Source of the DNA: Acidobacteriota bacterium
GTDB lineage: Bacteria > Acidobacteriota > Terriglobia > Bryobacterales > UBA6623
Assembly: GCA_016125275.1 (NCBI GenBank)
Contig: WGMB01000009.1
Span: 390,939-454,938 of the forward strand
DNA length: 64,000 nucleotides
Direction: 5' to 3'
Shown: positions 26,033 to 35,299 of the stretch, one piece after another
Numbering within the stretch: position 1 is the stretch's first letter
Layout of the letters: every line of letters starts with the position of its first letter
Translations under genes and position numbers: made by a program
Notes under the pieces: model-generated
Database searches by the model: none
Told to the model about the DNA's origin: nothing
Seen by the model: the letters and a program-made list of their open reading frames with translations, nothing else

Positions 26033-27126
26033 TATTCGTCCTCGTCTTCGGGCCGGCGCAGCCAGCCTTTGCGGTAGAAGTAGATCAGCATTCCGGCCGC
26101 AACGCAAGCCATGGCCGCCAGTACGGCCGGGTAGCCGTAGGGCAGGTCGAGCTCGGGCATGTACTTGAAGTTCATGCCGTAGAGCGCTGCCACGAAATTG
26201 AGCGGGATGAACAGGCTCGCCACCACGGTGAGCGCGCGCATCACCTCGTTGGCGTAGTTGTCCACCGACGAGGCCCAGGTGCCGGCGATGCCGATGACGA
26301 CCTCTCGGTAGGAGTCGATCACGTCGGCGACCTGCTGGCAGTGGTCGGCCGTGTCACGCAGGTAGAGGCGGACGGTGTCGCTGACCAGCGGCGCCTCCAG
26401 CCGGCAGAGCCCGTGCAGCGCCTCCTTTTGCGGCAGCAGCACCCTGTGCAGCGCCAGCAGCGAGCTGCGCACGCGGTTGTTGCGGCGGATGACGGACTTG
26501 GTGGGCCGCTCCAGGGCCTCGTCCTCCAGCTCGGCGAGATCGTCGCCGAGGGCGTCGAGCAGCGGAAAGTAGGCGTCGATGGCGGCGTCCACCACGGCGT
26601 AGGCCAGGTAGTCGGCGCCCTCGCTGCGGATGACGCCGCGGTTGCCGAGGATGTGGCTGCGGACGCTGTCGAGCAGCTCTCCCGGCTCCTGCTGGATGGT
26701 CAGGGCCCAGCCCTTGCCGTAGAACAGGCTGAGCTGTTCGAGCCGCAGCGGCGCGTCGTTGCGGATCAACGGCGTGCGCGCCACCACGAACACGAAGTCC
26801 GGGTAGGGCTCGGTCTTGGGCCGTTGCGGCGGGTGAAAGACGTCCGCCACGGCCAAGGGGTGCAGCGACAGAGCGTCGCCGAGCTGCTGCACCAGGGCGC
26901 CGTCGCCCAGGCCCTGCACGTCGATCCACAGCACGCCGGGGCGTTCCCGCAGCGCGGCCAGACCCTCCACCGTCGGCTCGTCGATCTCGTCCACGCCATC
27001 GGCGTCGTAGTGCAGCGCCCGCCACCGCGTGGGTCCGGCGGCCGGCTCGTGCGCGATTTCGCCGGGATGAGCCCCGGGCGGCGGACGCCGCTTGCGGAAG
27101 AATTGCAGGCTGGGGGCTCGGCTCAT
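26032..27126 (-). CDS. CorA-family magnesium/cobalt transporter
   Basis: A 364-residue protein with a large cytoplasmic alpha/beta N-terminal domain, a long helix, and two C-terminal membrane helices. The signature YGMNFKYMPEL lies between them, at about residue 319 (the GMN motif of CorA). It forms pentameric divalent-cation channels in the inner membrane. Its start overlaps the MaoC-like gene stop (ATGA) and its stop overlaps the SDR start, so it is sandwiched in an operon of acyl-CoA-type enzymes without an obvious metabolic reason. Confidence 0.92.
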   Translation of the reverse strand: MSRAPSLQFFRKRRPPPGAHPGEIAHEPAAGPTRWRALHYDADGVDEIDEPTVEGLAALRERPGVLWIDVQGLGDGALVQQLGDALSLHPLAVADVFHPPQRPKTEPYPDFVFVVARTPLIRNDAPLRLEQLSLFYGKGWALTIQQEPGELLDSVRSHILGNRGVIRSEGADYLAYAVVDAAIDAYFPLLDALGDDLAELEDEALERPTKSVIRRNNRVRSSLLALHRVLLPQKEALHGLCRLEAPLVSDTVRLYLRDTADHCQQVADVIDSYREVVIGIAGTWASSVDNYANEVMRALTVVASLFIPLNFVAALYGMNFKYMPELDLPYGYPAVLAAMACVAAGMLIYFYRKGWLRRPEDEDE

Positions 27127-27605
27127 GGCTTCTGCGGCGCCGGACGGCGGGCGAACAGCACCAGGTCCTCGTAGGTCAGCGCGACCTGGTCGTGCTGGTT
27201 GGAGACCGTGGTCCGGAAGCGCACGATGCCGCGCTTGACGTCCTTAGCCTCGGTCTCCACGACCTCCTTCGAGGCTCGGATCGTGTCGCCCACGAAGACC
27301 GGCCGCAGAAAGCGCAGGTTGTCCACGCCGAACAGCGCGATCATGGCCGGGTTGCTGGGGAAGATCCTGGTGGAAAGGCCGCTGGCGATGGAGAAGATCA
27401 GCGCGCCGTGGGCGATGCGCCGCTTGAACGGCGTGCCCGCGGCATGCACGTCGTCGGTATGTTGGGGGCTGTGGTCGCCGGTCAGGCCGGCGAACAGCAC
27501 CAGGTCCGCGTCGGTGAGGGTGCGGCGCGGCGAAAGCGCGTTGCGGCCGGGCTCGAAGTCCTCGAAGTAGAGCGTCTGGCAGGTCTCGACCGGATCGGCG
27601 GGCAT
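27123..27605 (-). CDS. MaoC-like (R)-specific enoyl-CoA hydratase
   Basis: A 160-residue hot-dog fold protein. The hydratase motif is seen as FAGLTGDHSPQHTD near residues 40-53, with the D-x(4)-H catalytic pair, and RIAHGALIFSIASGL near 65-79. It hydrates enoyl-CoA or related thioesters. The start at 27605 was chosen because it gives the standard family length and begins just before the conserved first strand; the longer upstream extension lies in the VWFA gene and is of biased composition. Overlaps CorA by four bases. Confidence 0.82.
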   Translation of the reverse strand: MPADPVETCQTLYFEDFEPGRNALSPRRTLTDADLVLFAGLTGDHSPQHTDDVHAAGTPFKRRIAHGALIFSIASGLSTRIFPSNPAMIALFGVDNLRFLRPVFVGDTIRASKEVVETEAKDVKRGIVRFRTTVSNQHDQVALTYEDLVLFARRPAPQKP

Positions 27606-27615
27606 CTCCAAGATC

Positions 27616-29277
27616 CTATCGGGCGAAGTAGCCGTCGCGCGAGCGGACCGAGGCGTCGGGCTTGTCGACCTGAATCTGGACCGGCCGGAACTCGCCGTGG
27701 AAGTTCTGGTCCTGCGGGTAGTAGGCGACGGTGTAGACGGCGCGCAGCTCTTCGGCCACCTGCTGGTAGACGCGCTCGAAGTCCGACGACGAGTCCGCCA
27801 CGAAGACCTTGCCGCCGGAGGCCGCGGCGATCTTATCGAGCCGTTCGTAGGCCCGCGCTTCGTTGGTGCGTCCGCGCTGCTGCTCGACGGGCGCACCGAG
27901 AAAGATGGGGTAGATGAGGGTGTCGGCGCGGCGGGCCGCTTCGACCAGCGCTTCATGGCCGACCTTGGAGGGCAGGCCGGTGGAAGCGAACTGATTGTCG
28001 AGCCCGTCGGTGATCACGATCAGGGCGTTGCGCTCGTCGGGGTGCGCCGCCAAGTCCTGCCCGTAGGCCAGGGCAATGGCGTCGTAAACCGGGGAGCCGC
28101 CGGAGAGCTGCGGCAGCCCGTCCACCAACTGTTCTGCGTGCTTCTTGTCGGAGGTGAGCCCGGAGACGACCATGAACCAGTTGTTGGCCAAGGCGTAGAC
28201 GGCGACGCGGTCCTGCGGGCGGGCGATGTCGAGAAAGCCGTGGGCGATGCGCTTCATCTGATCGCGGTCGCGGCGGGTGCTGGCGCTGAGGTCGAGCAGG
28301 ATGGCAAGGTTGAAGGGCGTTTCGCCGGAGTGCGCGATGGCGACCTTCTGAGAAGCCCCGTTCTCGACCACCGTGAAGTCGTCGGCCGTCAGCCCGGTCA
28401 GCGGGCGCCGGTCGGCGCCGTAAACCGCGGCGGTGAGGTTGACCATCCGCACGTCGGAGGAGAAGGTGGCCCCGTCGGCCGATCCGCCCTCGCCGCCCGA
28501 GGCCGGGCCCGACGGCGCCACGGATTGGCTGGTCGGGCTAGCGGGCCCCGCGCCCGTTGCTTTGGCGGCCGGCCCGCCCCGGGGCTTGGACGACGCCGAA
28601 GCGGCCGGCTTGGGAGCCGCCGCCGCGGCTTGGCGCGACTGCGTTCGCAAGGCGTCGAGCACGGCTTCGGACTGCCAGGGCATCTTGATCGGAGAGTCCT
28701 TGGGGATGGGGATCTCCTTGAGCAACAGCCGCTTGCTGTTCTCGGCCCGGATGCGGACCTGCGCGAAGGCGACCTTGTCGAGATCGACCTTGTCCTGCAT
28801 CACCCAGTTGATGCCGGGCACGTTGGACGAGCGCTGCTTGCGGAAGCCGATGCCGGGCGGCAGCTCGACCTTGCCGGGCTGTTGGCTGGCCAGCACCAGA
28901 ATGTTGGTCGCCTCCCAGGGCGCGGAGAGCTCGATGTCGCCGCGCACGGTCTGGGCGCCGAACAGCGCCGGGAAGCCGCTCATCGAGATCTTGCCGTCCA
29001 CGGTCTCGGCGTTCACCCGCACGGCCATCGGAACGCGGGCCTGCACGGCGACCTTGGCGCCGTCGGTGGGACGGCACGAGATGGTGACGGTGTCTCCGTT
29101 GCGGCTGACGAGCAGGTCGTCCTGGCGCACGGGGCGGCCTTCGGGCACGGCGCGGATGGCGAGCTCGCCGCGGCTGATGAACTCCACGTCGATGCCGCCG
29201 AAGTGATTGTCGATCCGCAACTCCGCCGCCGACGCGAGCGCCGCGCACAAACACAGGAGGCCGAGCAGCCGAGGCAT
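27616..29277 (-). CDS. Secreted VWFA protein of acidobacterial type (TIGR03436-like)
   Basis: A 553-residue exported protein. It has a signal peptide (residues 1-18, LLGLLCLCAALASA), an adhesin-like beta domain (about 20-150) and an Ala/Pro/Gly-rich linker (about 225-275). A C-terminal von Willebrand A domain starts with the segment LTGLTADDFTVVENG and has the metal-site motif DLSAS near residue 340. The combination matches the VWFA-related domain family described from Acidobacteria. The start at 29277 fits the signal peptide; the upstream in-frame extension is shadow coding. Probably a surface or periplasmic protein-protein interaction protein. Confidence 0.85.
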   Translation of the reverse strand: MPRLLGLLCLCAALASAAELRIDNHFGGIDVEFISRGELAIRAVPEGRPVRQDDLLVSRNGDTVTISCRPTDGAKVAVQARVPMAVRVNAETVDGKISMSGFPALFGAQTVRGDIELSAPWEATNILVLASQQPGKVELPPGIGFRKQRSSNVPGINWVMQDKVDLDKVAFAQVRIRAENSKRLLLKEIPIPKDSPIKMPWQSEAVLDALRTQSRQAAAAAPKPAASASSKPRGGPAAKATGAGPASPTSQSVAPSGPASGGEGGSADGATFSSDVRMVNLTAAVYGADRRPLTGLTADDFTVVENGASQKVAIAHSGETPFNLAILLDLSASTRRDRDQMKRIAHGFLDIARPQDRVAVYALANNWFMVVSGLTSDKKHAEQLVDGLPQLSGGSPVYDAIALAYGQDLAAHPDERNALIVITDGLDNQFASTGLPSKVGHEALVEAARRADTLIYPIFLGAPVEQQRGRTNEARAYERLDKIAAASGGKVFVADSSSDFERVYQQVAEELRAVYTVAYYPQDQNFHGEFRPVQIQVDKPDASVRSRDGYFAR

Positions 29278-29408
29278 TGCTGCTACTGATGCTAGCGGAG
29301 ATGGCAAGCCGCCGCCGGAGCGGGCTCGGCCCCGGAGGGTCGGCCGGAGGACGGCGCCGGGCCGGCGACGGCGCCATGCTGAGGGTGGCGGAGGCGTGGG
29401 AGGAAGAG

Positions 29409-29831
29409 ATGCACTGGATCCTCTACGGGTTGTTGTCGGCGGTGTTTGCCGCCGGGATTCCGATCCTAGGAAAGATGGGCATGAGCTCCGTCGACCCGAC
29501 CCTGGCCTCGGCCGTCCGCGCGGCGGTAATGGCTCTGTTCCTGACGGCGGTGGTGGGCGCCACGGGCAAGGCCGCGCTGCTGGGGACGATCGACCGGCGG
29601 GCGCTGCTGTGGATTGCGCTGACGGGCGTGGCGGGGGCGCTGTCGTGGCTGTGCTACTTTCTGGCGCTGCAAACCGGCCCGGCCGTGGCGGTGGTGGCGC
29701 TCGACCGCACCAGCGTGGTCTTCGCGGTGGCCTTTGCGGCCTTGTTCCTGGCCGAATCGGCCGACTGGCGAACCTTGGCGGGCGCCGGGTTGGTGGCGGC
29801 CGGAGCTTTCTTGATGGCAATGCCCCGCTGA
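29409..29831 (+). CDS. Half-size EamA/DMT-family transporter
   Basis: A 140-residue protein with about five hydrophobic helices, matching one EamA repeat unit rather than the normal two. Typical segments are AALFLAESADWRTLAGAGLV near the C-terminus. Proteins of this size act as dimers of antiparallel subunits, as in small multidrug-resistance type DMT members. ATG at 29409 follows GGAAGAG. It is divergent from the VWFA gene, with 131 bases between them that show no clear promoter. Substrate unknown. Confidence 0.75.
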   Translation: MHWILYGLLSAVFAAGIPILGKMGMSSVDPTLASAVRAAVMALFLTAVVGATGKAALLGTIDRRALLWIALTGVAGALSWLCYFLALQTGPAVAVVALDRTSVVFAVAFAALFLAESADWRTLAGAGLVAAGAFLMAMPR

Positions 29832-29858
29832 GGCCTGGGCGGCGCTAGAGTATTCGGC

Positions 29859-30503
29859 GTGCGGACCCTGCTGCTGTGCCTTATGGTGGGGGCGATGAGC
29901 GCGCCCGCCGAACAACCCCGGGAGGTCGTCTTCCCCACCGCCGACGGCGGCGCCATTCACGCCTTGGTGTATGGCGCGGGCGACCACGGGGTGGTCCTGG
30001 CGCACGGGGCCGTGTTCAACAAGGAGAGCTGGGACGAGCAGGCCCGGGCGCTGGCCGCCGCCGGGCTGCACGTCGTGGCAATCGACTTTCGGGACTACGG
30101 GGAGTCGAAAGCGGGCTCGGAGTCCGGCGCGCGCTACCAGGACGTACTGGGGGCGATGGCTTGGCTGCGCAAGGACGGCGCAAAGAAGGTTTCCGTCGTC
30201 GGCGCCAGCATGGGCGGCGGGGCGTCGGCGCGAGCGGCGGTCGAGGCCCCGGCCGGCTCCATCGACGCGCTGATCCTGCTGGCCGGGGGGCCGACCGAGC
30301 GCCCGGAGAAGATGCAAGGCCGCAAGCTGTTCCTGGTGAGCGAAGGCGATCCGGGATTCGAACGGGTGCGCGACCAGTACACGCGGGCGCCCGAGCCGAA
30401 GAAGCTGATCGTGCTGCCCGGCTCGGCGCATGCCCAGCACATCTTCAAGACCGACCTGGGCGAGCGGCTGCTGCGGGAGATACGGGACTGGCTGCTGCAG
30501 TAG
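29859..30503 (+). CDS. Exported alpha/beta hydrolase
   Basis: A 214-residue alpha/beta hydrolase with a short N-terminal hydrophobic signal (LLLCLMVGAMSAPA). The oxyanion strand VVLAHGAVFNKESW is near residue 45, the nucleophile elbow GASMGG near 115, and the catalytic histidine is probably in GSAHAQHIF near 193. The protein is shorter than typical esterases and lacks a clear cap. GTG start at 29859. Its stop lies 10 bases from the convergent acyltransferase-like gene. Substrate unknown. Confidence 0.75.
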   Translation: MRTLLLCLMVGAMSAPAEQPREVVFPTADGGAIHALVYGAGDHGVVLAHGAVFNKESWDEQARALAAAGLHVVAIDFRDYGESKAGSESGARYQDVLGAMAWLRKDGAKKVSVVGASMGGGASARAAVEAPAGSIDALILLAGGPTERPEKMQGRKLFLVSEGDPGFERVRDQYTRAPEPKKLIVLPGSAHAQHIFKTDLGERLLREIRDWLLQ

Positions 30504-30513
30504 GCCGGCGGCT

Positions 30514-31386
30514 TCAGCACTCGCCCAGTAGCGCCGCGGCGGCCCGGGCCTTGAAGTCCGCTGCCGCCGCCGTCGCGTCGAGCCGTTCGCTCCAGACGAC
30601 GCGCATCCCCCAGGAGTCTCCGTAGAGCGCTTCGACGGCCGCACGGGCTTCGGCCAGATAGCGCTCAGCGGGCTGCCCGGGCGAGGGGCCCGGCTGGGTG
30701 CGAACCCGCAAGCGGGCCGCGTCGGCGTCGAGCTCGATCCGGAACGCCACCGGGGTCGCCCCCAGACGCCGCGCCAGCCCCAGCAGCCCCGGCGAGGCCA
30801 ACGCCGCTCGGCGAGACTGGCGGCCGGCGTCGAGCAGCGCGATGGTCGCCTTGCCGTGCTCGATCGCGCGGCGCAGCTCGAGCAGCCCTATCGAAGACGG
30901 CCGGATCGGCTGACAGCCTTCGAAGTCGCCCCAAGACGGGTTGAGGCGCTGCGCCGTCAGGCAGGCCGAGGGCCAGCCCCAGCTTTCGAACAGCAGGGGA
31001 ATGGCGCCGGCCAGGGCGTGGTGCATTCCGCACCACAGCGTCTTGCGGCCCTCGGCCTGGAGCTTCCGCAGCGCCTCCTCGTTGTCCGCCAGGACATCAA
31101 AGCTGACGGGCCGGCCGCAGGTGCGGCAAGCGCGGACGAGCTCCCGCAGCGACAATCCGCGCAGGTCAGGGTCGAGAGCGTCCGCCGGCTGGAAGCGGAG
31201 CCGCCGCCCCAGCCAGTCGCAGACGACCGCGGCGCGGCACAAGGCGCCGGGCAGGCGTTCGGCGGGCACGCGGCGCACGAAGGGCCCGGCGGCGACGGCC
31301 AGGGAGCGCCGCACGACCTCGATGCGTTCAAAGCGCCGGTGCAGGTCGCTCGCGCCGTAAGCCTTCCGCTCAGTAGCCGCCGTCAT
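30514..31386 (-). CDS. Putative LPLAT-type (LpxL-like) acyltransferase
   Basis: A 290-residue protein of uncertain family. The central part resembles lipid-A acyltransferases in layout: a strand ending in CGMHHALAGAIPLL, then GLLELRRAIEHGKATIALLDAG, then LARRLGATPVAF. The usual H-x(4)-D/E reads HHALAG, so the acidic residue is not evident and activity is doubtful. The gene overlaps the radical SAM gene by 17 bases and must be cotranslated with it. ATG at 31386 was chosen because the longer frame reads through the radical SAM gene. Confidence 0.45.
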   Translation of the reverse strand: MTAATERKAYGASDLHRRFERIEVVRRSLAVAAGPFVRRVPAERLPGALCRAAVVCDWLGRRLRFQPADALDPDLRGLSLRELVRACRTCGRPVSFDVLADNEEALRKLQAEGRKTLWCGMHHALAGAIPLLFESWGWPSACLTAQRLNPSWGDFEGCQPIRPSSIGLLELRRAIEHGKATIALLDAGRQSRRAALASPGLLGLARRLGATPVAFRIELDADAARLRVRTQPGPSPGQPAERYLAEARAAVEALYGDSWGMRVVWSERLDATAAAADFKARAAAALLGEC

Positions 31387-32233
31387 TGGCGATCTGGTGC
31401 TCGAACCAAGGCTGGATGGTTCCGTCGGGGCAGATCCGGCCGCGCTCGCCGCTGCCGAGGTCCGGCCATTGCGTGATCTGCACCTTGAGCCGGCCGACCT
31501 TGCCGTGCATGCAGGTGGACGTCTCTTCCTCGCGCATCCCGGTGACCTCGCCAAAGGAACGACGCGCCAGCTCCAGCATCTCCTCGAAGCGGTAGGGACG
31601 CTCCTCGGGGACGTAGCGGCCCATCGGCCCGACCGAGCGCAGGTGGTACTCGCGCACCTGCCGCTCGCCCCGGATGCGGCGGGCGACGGCTTCGACGACG
31701 CTCTCGTTGACTCCGCGCATCAGGATCGTTCCCAGGCTCACGTAGGCCCGCTCGGCGATCAAGTTGTCGAGCGCGGCGGCCTTCTTGTCGGCGCAGCGCT
31801 GGTTGTCGATGGCTTCGTAGAGGTCGTCGTCGAAGCCGCCGCTGAACGACAGGTAGCAGGTGCGCAGGCCGGCCTCCATCAAGGTCCGCAAATAGTCTCG
31901 GTCAGCGATCTTGAGGCCGTTGGTGAGCAGGATGGGCAGGTGGCCGGCGTCGCGCACCATGGCGATCAGTTCCGGCAAGTCCTTGCGCACGGTCGGCTCG
32001 GCGCCGACCAGGCGAACGTGGGCGCGGCGCGGCAGCCGCAGCAGAATGTCCCGCAGCCATTCGGCGTCCATGTCCGGCGGCGTGCGGTTGGGCAAATAGC
32101 AGTTGTTGCAGGCCATGTTACAGCGATGCGTCACGTCGGCGATCACTGTGGTGTAGGGGTTGTCCTCCGGTTGAAAGACCGTCTCGGTCGAGAGCACCGG
32201 CAGGGCGCCGGTCCAGTGTGCAATTTGCGTCAT
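31370..32233 (-). CDS. Radical SAM protein of unknown specificity
   Basis: A 287-residue radical SAM enzyme with the cluster motif C-x(3)-C-x(2)-C in THRCNMACNNCYLPN near residues 41-51 and a SAM-binding region RLVGAEPTVRKDLPEL near 71-86. It lacks an obvious C-terminal SPASM cysteine cluster, though three further cysteines lie in the second half. It is similar in style to MoaA/PqqE-like proteins. It is coupled to the acyltransferase-like gene downstream, suggesting a two-step modification of a lipid or small molecule. ATG at 32233 preceded by AGAGGG. Product unknown. Confidence 0.75.
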   Translation of the reverse strand: MTQIAHWTGALPVLSTETVFQPEDNPYTTVIADVTHRCNMACNNCYLPNRTPPDMDAEWLRDILLRLPRRAHVRLVGAEPTVRKDLPELIAMVRDAGHLPILLTNGLKIADRDYLRTLMEAGLRTCYLSFSGGFDDDLYEAIDNQRCADKKAAALDNLIAERAYVSLGTILMRGVNESVVEAVARRIRGERQVREYHLRSVGPMGRYVPEERPYRFEEMLELARRSFGEVTGMREEETSTCMHGKVGRLKVQITQWPDLGSGERGRICPDGTIQPWFEHQIANDGGY

Positions 32234-32337
32234 GGAACCCTCTGGGGCTCCATCGGCGGATCGGAGGCAGGGGATGAGGCCCGGCCCGAGAAGAGCTGAC
32301 AGGCCCGCCGACACGCTACAATCAGGCCGGATTCGCC

Positions 32338-33516
32338 ATGCAAGAAGCCGTTATCGTCAACTGCCTGCGCACCCCTGTCGGCAAGGCGCCGCGCGGAACG
32401 CTCCGCTCCACCCGTCCGGACGACATGGCCGCGGCCGTCGTGCGCGCGCTGCTCGACGCCGCGCCGCAGCTCGATCCCGCCGACATCGACGACGTGATTC
32501 TGGGCTGTGCCATGCCCGAAGCCGAGCAGGGCATGAACGTCGCCCGCATCACGGCCATGCGCGCCGGGCTGCCCGATTCGGTGCCGGGCATGACCATCAA
32601 CCGGTTCTGCTCCTCGGGCCTGCAGTCGATCGCCCTGGCCGCCGAGCGCATCCGCTCGGGCGGCGCTGAGGTCATCGTGGCCGGCGGAACCGAATCGATG
32701 AGCCTGATTCCGGCCGCCGGGCACAAGATGGCGCCGAACCCCTGGCTGATGGAGCACCTGCCGGAGATCTACATCAATATGGGGCTGACGGCGGAGAACG
32801 TGGCCCGCAAGTACGGCGTGTCGCGCGAGAGCGCCGACGCCTTCTCGCTGCGCAGCCACCAGAAGGCCGCCGCCGCGCAGGACGCCGGCCGCTTCGACGC
32901 CGAGCTGGTTCCGCTGGAAGTGGAGGTCGTGACGGCGACCAACGGCTCGGCCAAGCGCTCGTCGTTCCGCTTCGAGACCGACGAGGGCGTGCGCCGGGAC
33001 TCCTCCGAGGAGGCTCTGGCGAAGCTGCCGGCGGTGTTCCATGCGCGCGGCAGTGTGACGGCCGGCAATTCCTCGCAGACTTCCGACGGGGCGGCGGCGG
33101 CGCTGGTGATGTCGGCGAGTAAGGCCAAGGAGCTGGGGTTGAAGCCGCTGGCCCGCTTCGTGAGCTTCGCCTCGGCGGGCGTGCCGCCGGAGATCATGGG
33201 CATCGGCCCGGTGGTGGCCATTCCCAAGGCGCTGGCGCTGGCCGGCGTGAGCTTGCAGGAAATCGACGTCGTCGAGCTCAACGAGGCGTTCGCGGCGCAG
33301 GCGCTGGCAGTGATCGACCGCGCCGGATTGAACCCCGAGATCGTGAACCCCAACGGCGGCGCGGTCGCCCTGGGGCATCCGCTCGGGGCCACCGGGGCCA
33401 AGCTCACGGCCACGATCTTGCAGGAGATGCAGCGGCGCAAGGCCCGCTACGGGCTGGTGACGATGTGCATCGGCGGGGGCCAAGGCGCGGCCGGCGTGTT
33501 CGAGCGGATGGACTAG
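32338..33516 (+). CDS. Acetyl-CoA acyltransferase (thiolase, FadA-like)
   Basis: A 392-residue thiolase. The acyl-accepting cysteine is C91 in NRFCSSGLQSI; NEAFAAQAL near residue 322 and GHPLGATGAK near 346-355 carry the catalytic histidine, and C-terminal CIGGGQGAAG carries the second cysteine. It performs the last thiolytic step of beta-oxidation or the reverse condensation. It starts an operon with an acyl-CoA dehydrogenase (10 bases apart) and is divergent from the radical SAM gene across 104 bases. Confidence 0.93.
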   Translation: MQEAVIVNCLRTPVGKAPRGTLRSTRPDDMAAAVVRALLDAAPQLDPADIDDVILGCAMPEAEQGMNVARITAMRAGLPDSVPGMTINRFCSSGLQSIALAAERIRSGGAEVIVAGGTESMSLIPAAGHKMAPNPWLMEHLPEIYINMGLTAENVARKYGVSRESADAFSLRSHQKAAAAQDAGRFDAELVPLEVEVVTATNGSAKRSSFRFETDEGVRRDSSEEALAKLPAVFHARGSVTAGNSSQTSDGAAAALVMSASKAKELGLKPLARFVSFASAGVPPEIMGIGPVVAIPKALALAGVSLQEIDVVELNEAFAAQALAVIDRAGLNPEIVNPNGGAVALGHPLGATGAKLTATILQEMQRRKARYGLVTMCIGGGQGAAGVFERMD

Positions 33517-33526
33517 AGGGGCTGCG

Positions 33527-35299
33527 ATGGATTCCACCACTGTCACCGCCGCGCCTGGCGGAGCCTTCCTGCTGGGTCCCGGCGAGGCGGCCTTCTCGCT
33601 GGAGGATCTCTCCGACGAGCAGCGCCAGAGCTACCAGACGGCGATGCGCTTTCTGGACGAGGAAGTGCTGCCGGCGGTAGACGAGTACGAAACCAAGCCG
33701 CCGGGTTTGGGGCGCAAGCTGCTGCGGCAGTGCGGCGAGCTGGGCCTGCTGTCGATGCTGACGCCGGAGAAGTACGGCGGCCTGGAGATGGACCTCACCA
33801 GCCAACTGCTGGTGGCCGAGGCCATGGGCCGCTACTCGTCATTCTCGGTGACCTACGGCGCGCACTCCGGCATCGGCACCTTGCCGCTGGCGCTGTTTGG
33901 GACCGAGCAGCAGAAGGAGCGCTACCTGCCGCGACTGGCGAGCGGCGAGTGGATGGCCGCCTACTGCCTCAGCGAGCCGCAGGCCGGCAGCGACGCGCTG
34001 GCGTGCCGCACCCGCGCCGAGCTCTCCGCCGACGGCTCGCACTACACGCTCAACGGCCAGAAGATGTGGATCTCCAACGGCGGCTGGGCGGACTTCTTCA
34101 CGGTCTTCGCCAAGGTGGACGGGGAGAAGTTCACGGCCTTTCTGGTGGAGAAGAGCTACGAAGGGGTCCGGCCCGGCGCCGAGGAGCGCAAGATGGGCAT
34201 CCACGGCTCCTCGACCACGGCGATCTACCTCGACAACGTCCGCGTGCCGGTGGAGAACGTGCTGGGCGAGATCGGTCGCGGCCACATCATCGCCTTCAAC
34301 ATCCTGAACCTGGGTCGGCTGAAGCTGGGGGCCTCGTGCGCCGGCGGCGCCAAACAGACGATCAGCGAAGCCGTGGCTTACGCCAAGCAGCGTGTGGCCT
34401 TCGGGCAGCCGATCGCCAACTTCGGCGCGATCCGCCACAAGCTGGCCGAGATGGCGGTGAAGACCTTCGTGACCGAATCGATCGTCTACCGCACCGGCGG
34501 GCTGATCGACGCGCTGTGGAGCCAGGTGAGCTGGGCGGACGCCGACGCGGCCCCGCGCATGCTCGCGGCCCTGGAAGAGTACGCGGTAGAGTGCGCCGTG
34601 GCCAAGGTGGTCGGCAGCGAGGCGATGGACTTCGTGGCCGACGAGGCCGTGCAGATCCACGGCGGCTACGGCTACCACCAGGACTATGCGGTGGAGCGCC
34701 TCTACCGCGATTCGCGCATCAACCGGATCTTCGAGGGCACCAACGAGATCAACCGTCTGCTGACGGTCTCGATGCTGCTCAAGCGGGCCGGCCAGGGGCG
34801 GCTGCCGCTGATGGGCGCGGTGACGGAGCTGATGGGGCGCATCATGCAGGGCGACTTCTCGTCGCCGCGCACCGAAGGGCCGCTGCGGCGCGAGCGCGAC
34901 ATCGTGGAACGCGTCCGCAAGGTGACGGTGCTGAGCATGGGCCTGGCCTACCAGCGCTTCGGCCGCTCGCTCGAACAGGAGCAGGAGATCAACCTGCTGC
35001 TGGCGGAGATGATCTTGACGCTGTACGGAATGGATTCGGCCGTGCTGCGGGCGGGCAAGCTGATGGCCGCCGGCCGCGAGGAGCCGGCCGCTTCGCTGGC
35101 GCGGGTGATCGCCGAGGACGGCTTGGCGGCCACGGCCCGCGCCGCCGAGGTGGTGCTGGCGGCCAGCGTGGAGGGCGGCAAGCTCGAGGAGTACAGCGGC
35201 GTGCTGCGGCGGCTGGCGCGGCTGCAACCCGCCGACACGATCGGCCCCCGGCGGACGATCGCCGCGCGGCTGCTGGAAGCGGGAAGATACGTGGTTTGA
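33527..35299 (+). CDS. Acyl-CoA dehydrogenase
   Basis: A 590-residue flavoenzyme. It has the N-terminal helical domain, the middle strand region YCLSEPQAGSDAL near residue 145, QKMWISNGGWADFF near 180, and the C-terminal QIHGGYGYHQDYAVERLYRD near 372-391, followed by a further helical extension of about 170 residues. The extension makes it longer than standard enzymes (about 380 residues) and typical of the large FadE-like or very-long-chain group. It catalyses the first oxidation step of beta-oxidation and partners the upstream thiolase. Confidence 0.92.
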   Translation: MDSTTVTAAPGGAFLLGPGEAAFSLEDLSDEQRQSYQTAMRFLDEEVLPAVDEYETKPPGLGRKLLRQCGELGLLSMLTPEKYGGLEMDLTSQLLVAEAMGRYSSFSVTYGAHSGIGTLPLALFGTEQQKERYLPRLASGEWMAAYCLSEPQAGSDALACRTRAELSADGSHYTLNGQKMWISNGGWADFFTVFAKVDGEKFTAFLVEKSYEGVRPGAEERKMGIHGSSTTAIYLDNVRVPVENVLGEIGRGHIIAFNILNLGRLKLGASCAGGAKQTISEAVAYAKQRVAFGQPIANFGAIRHKLAEMAVKTFVTESIVYRTGGLIDALWSQVSWADADAAPRMLAALEEYAVECAVAKVVGSEAMDFVADEAVQIHGGYGYHQDYAVERLYRDSRINRIFEGTNEINRLLTVSMLLKRAGQGRLPLMGAVTELMGRIMQGDFSSPRTEGPLRRERDIVERVRKVTVLSMGLAYQRFGRSLEQEQEINLLLAEMILTLYGMDSAVLRAGKLMAAGREEPAASLARVIAEDGLAATARAAEVVLAASVEGGKLEEYSGVLRRLARLQPADTIGPRRTIAARLLEAGRYVV

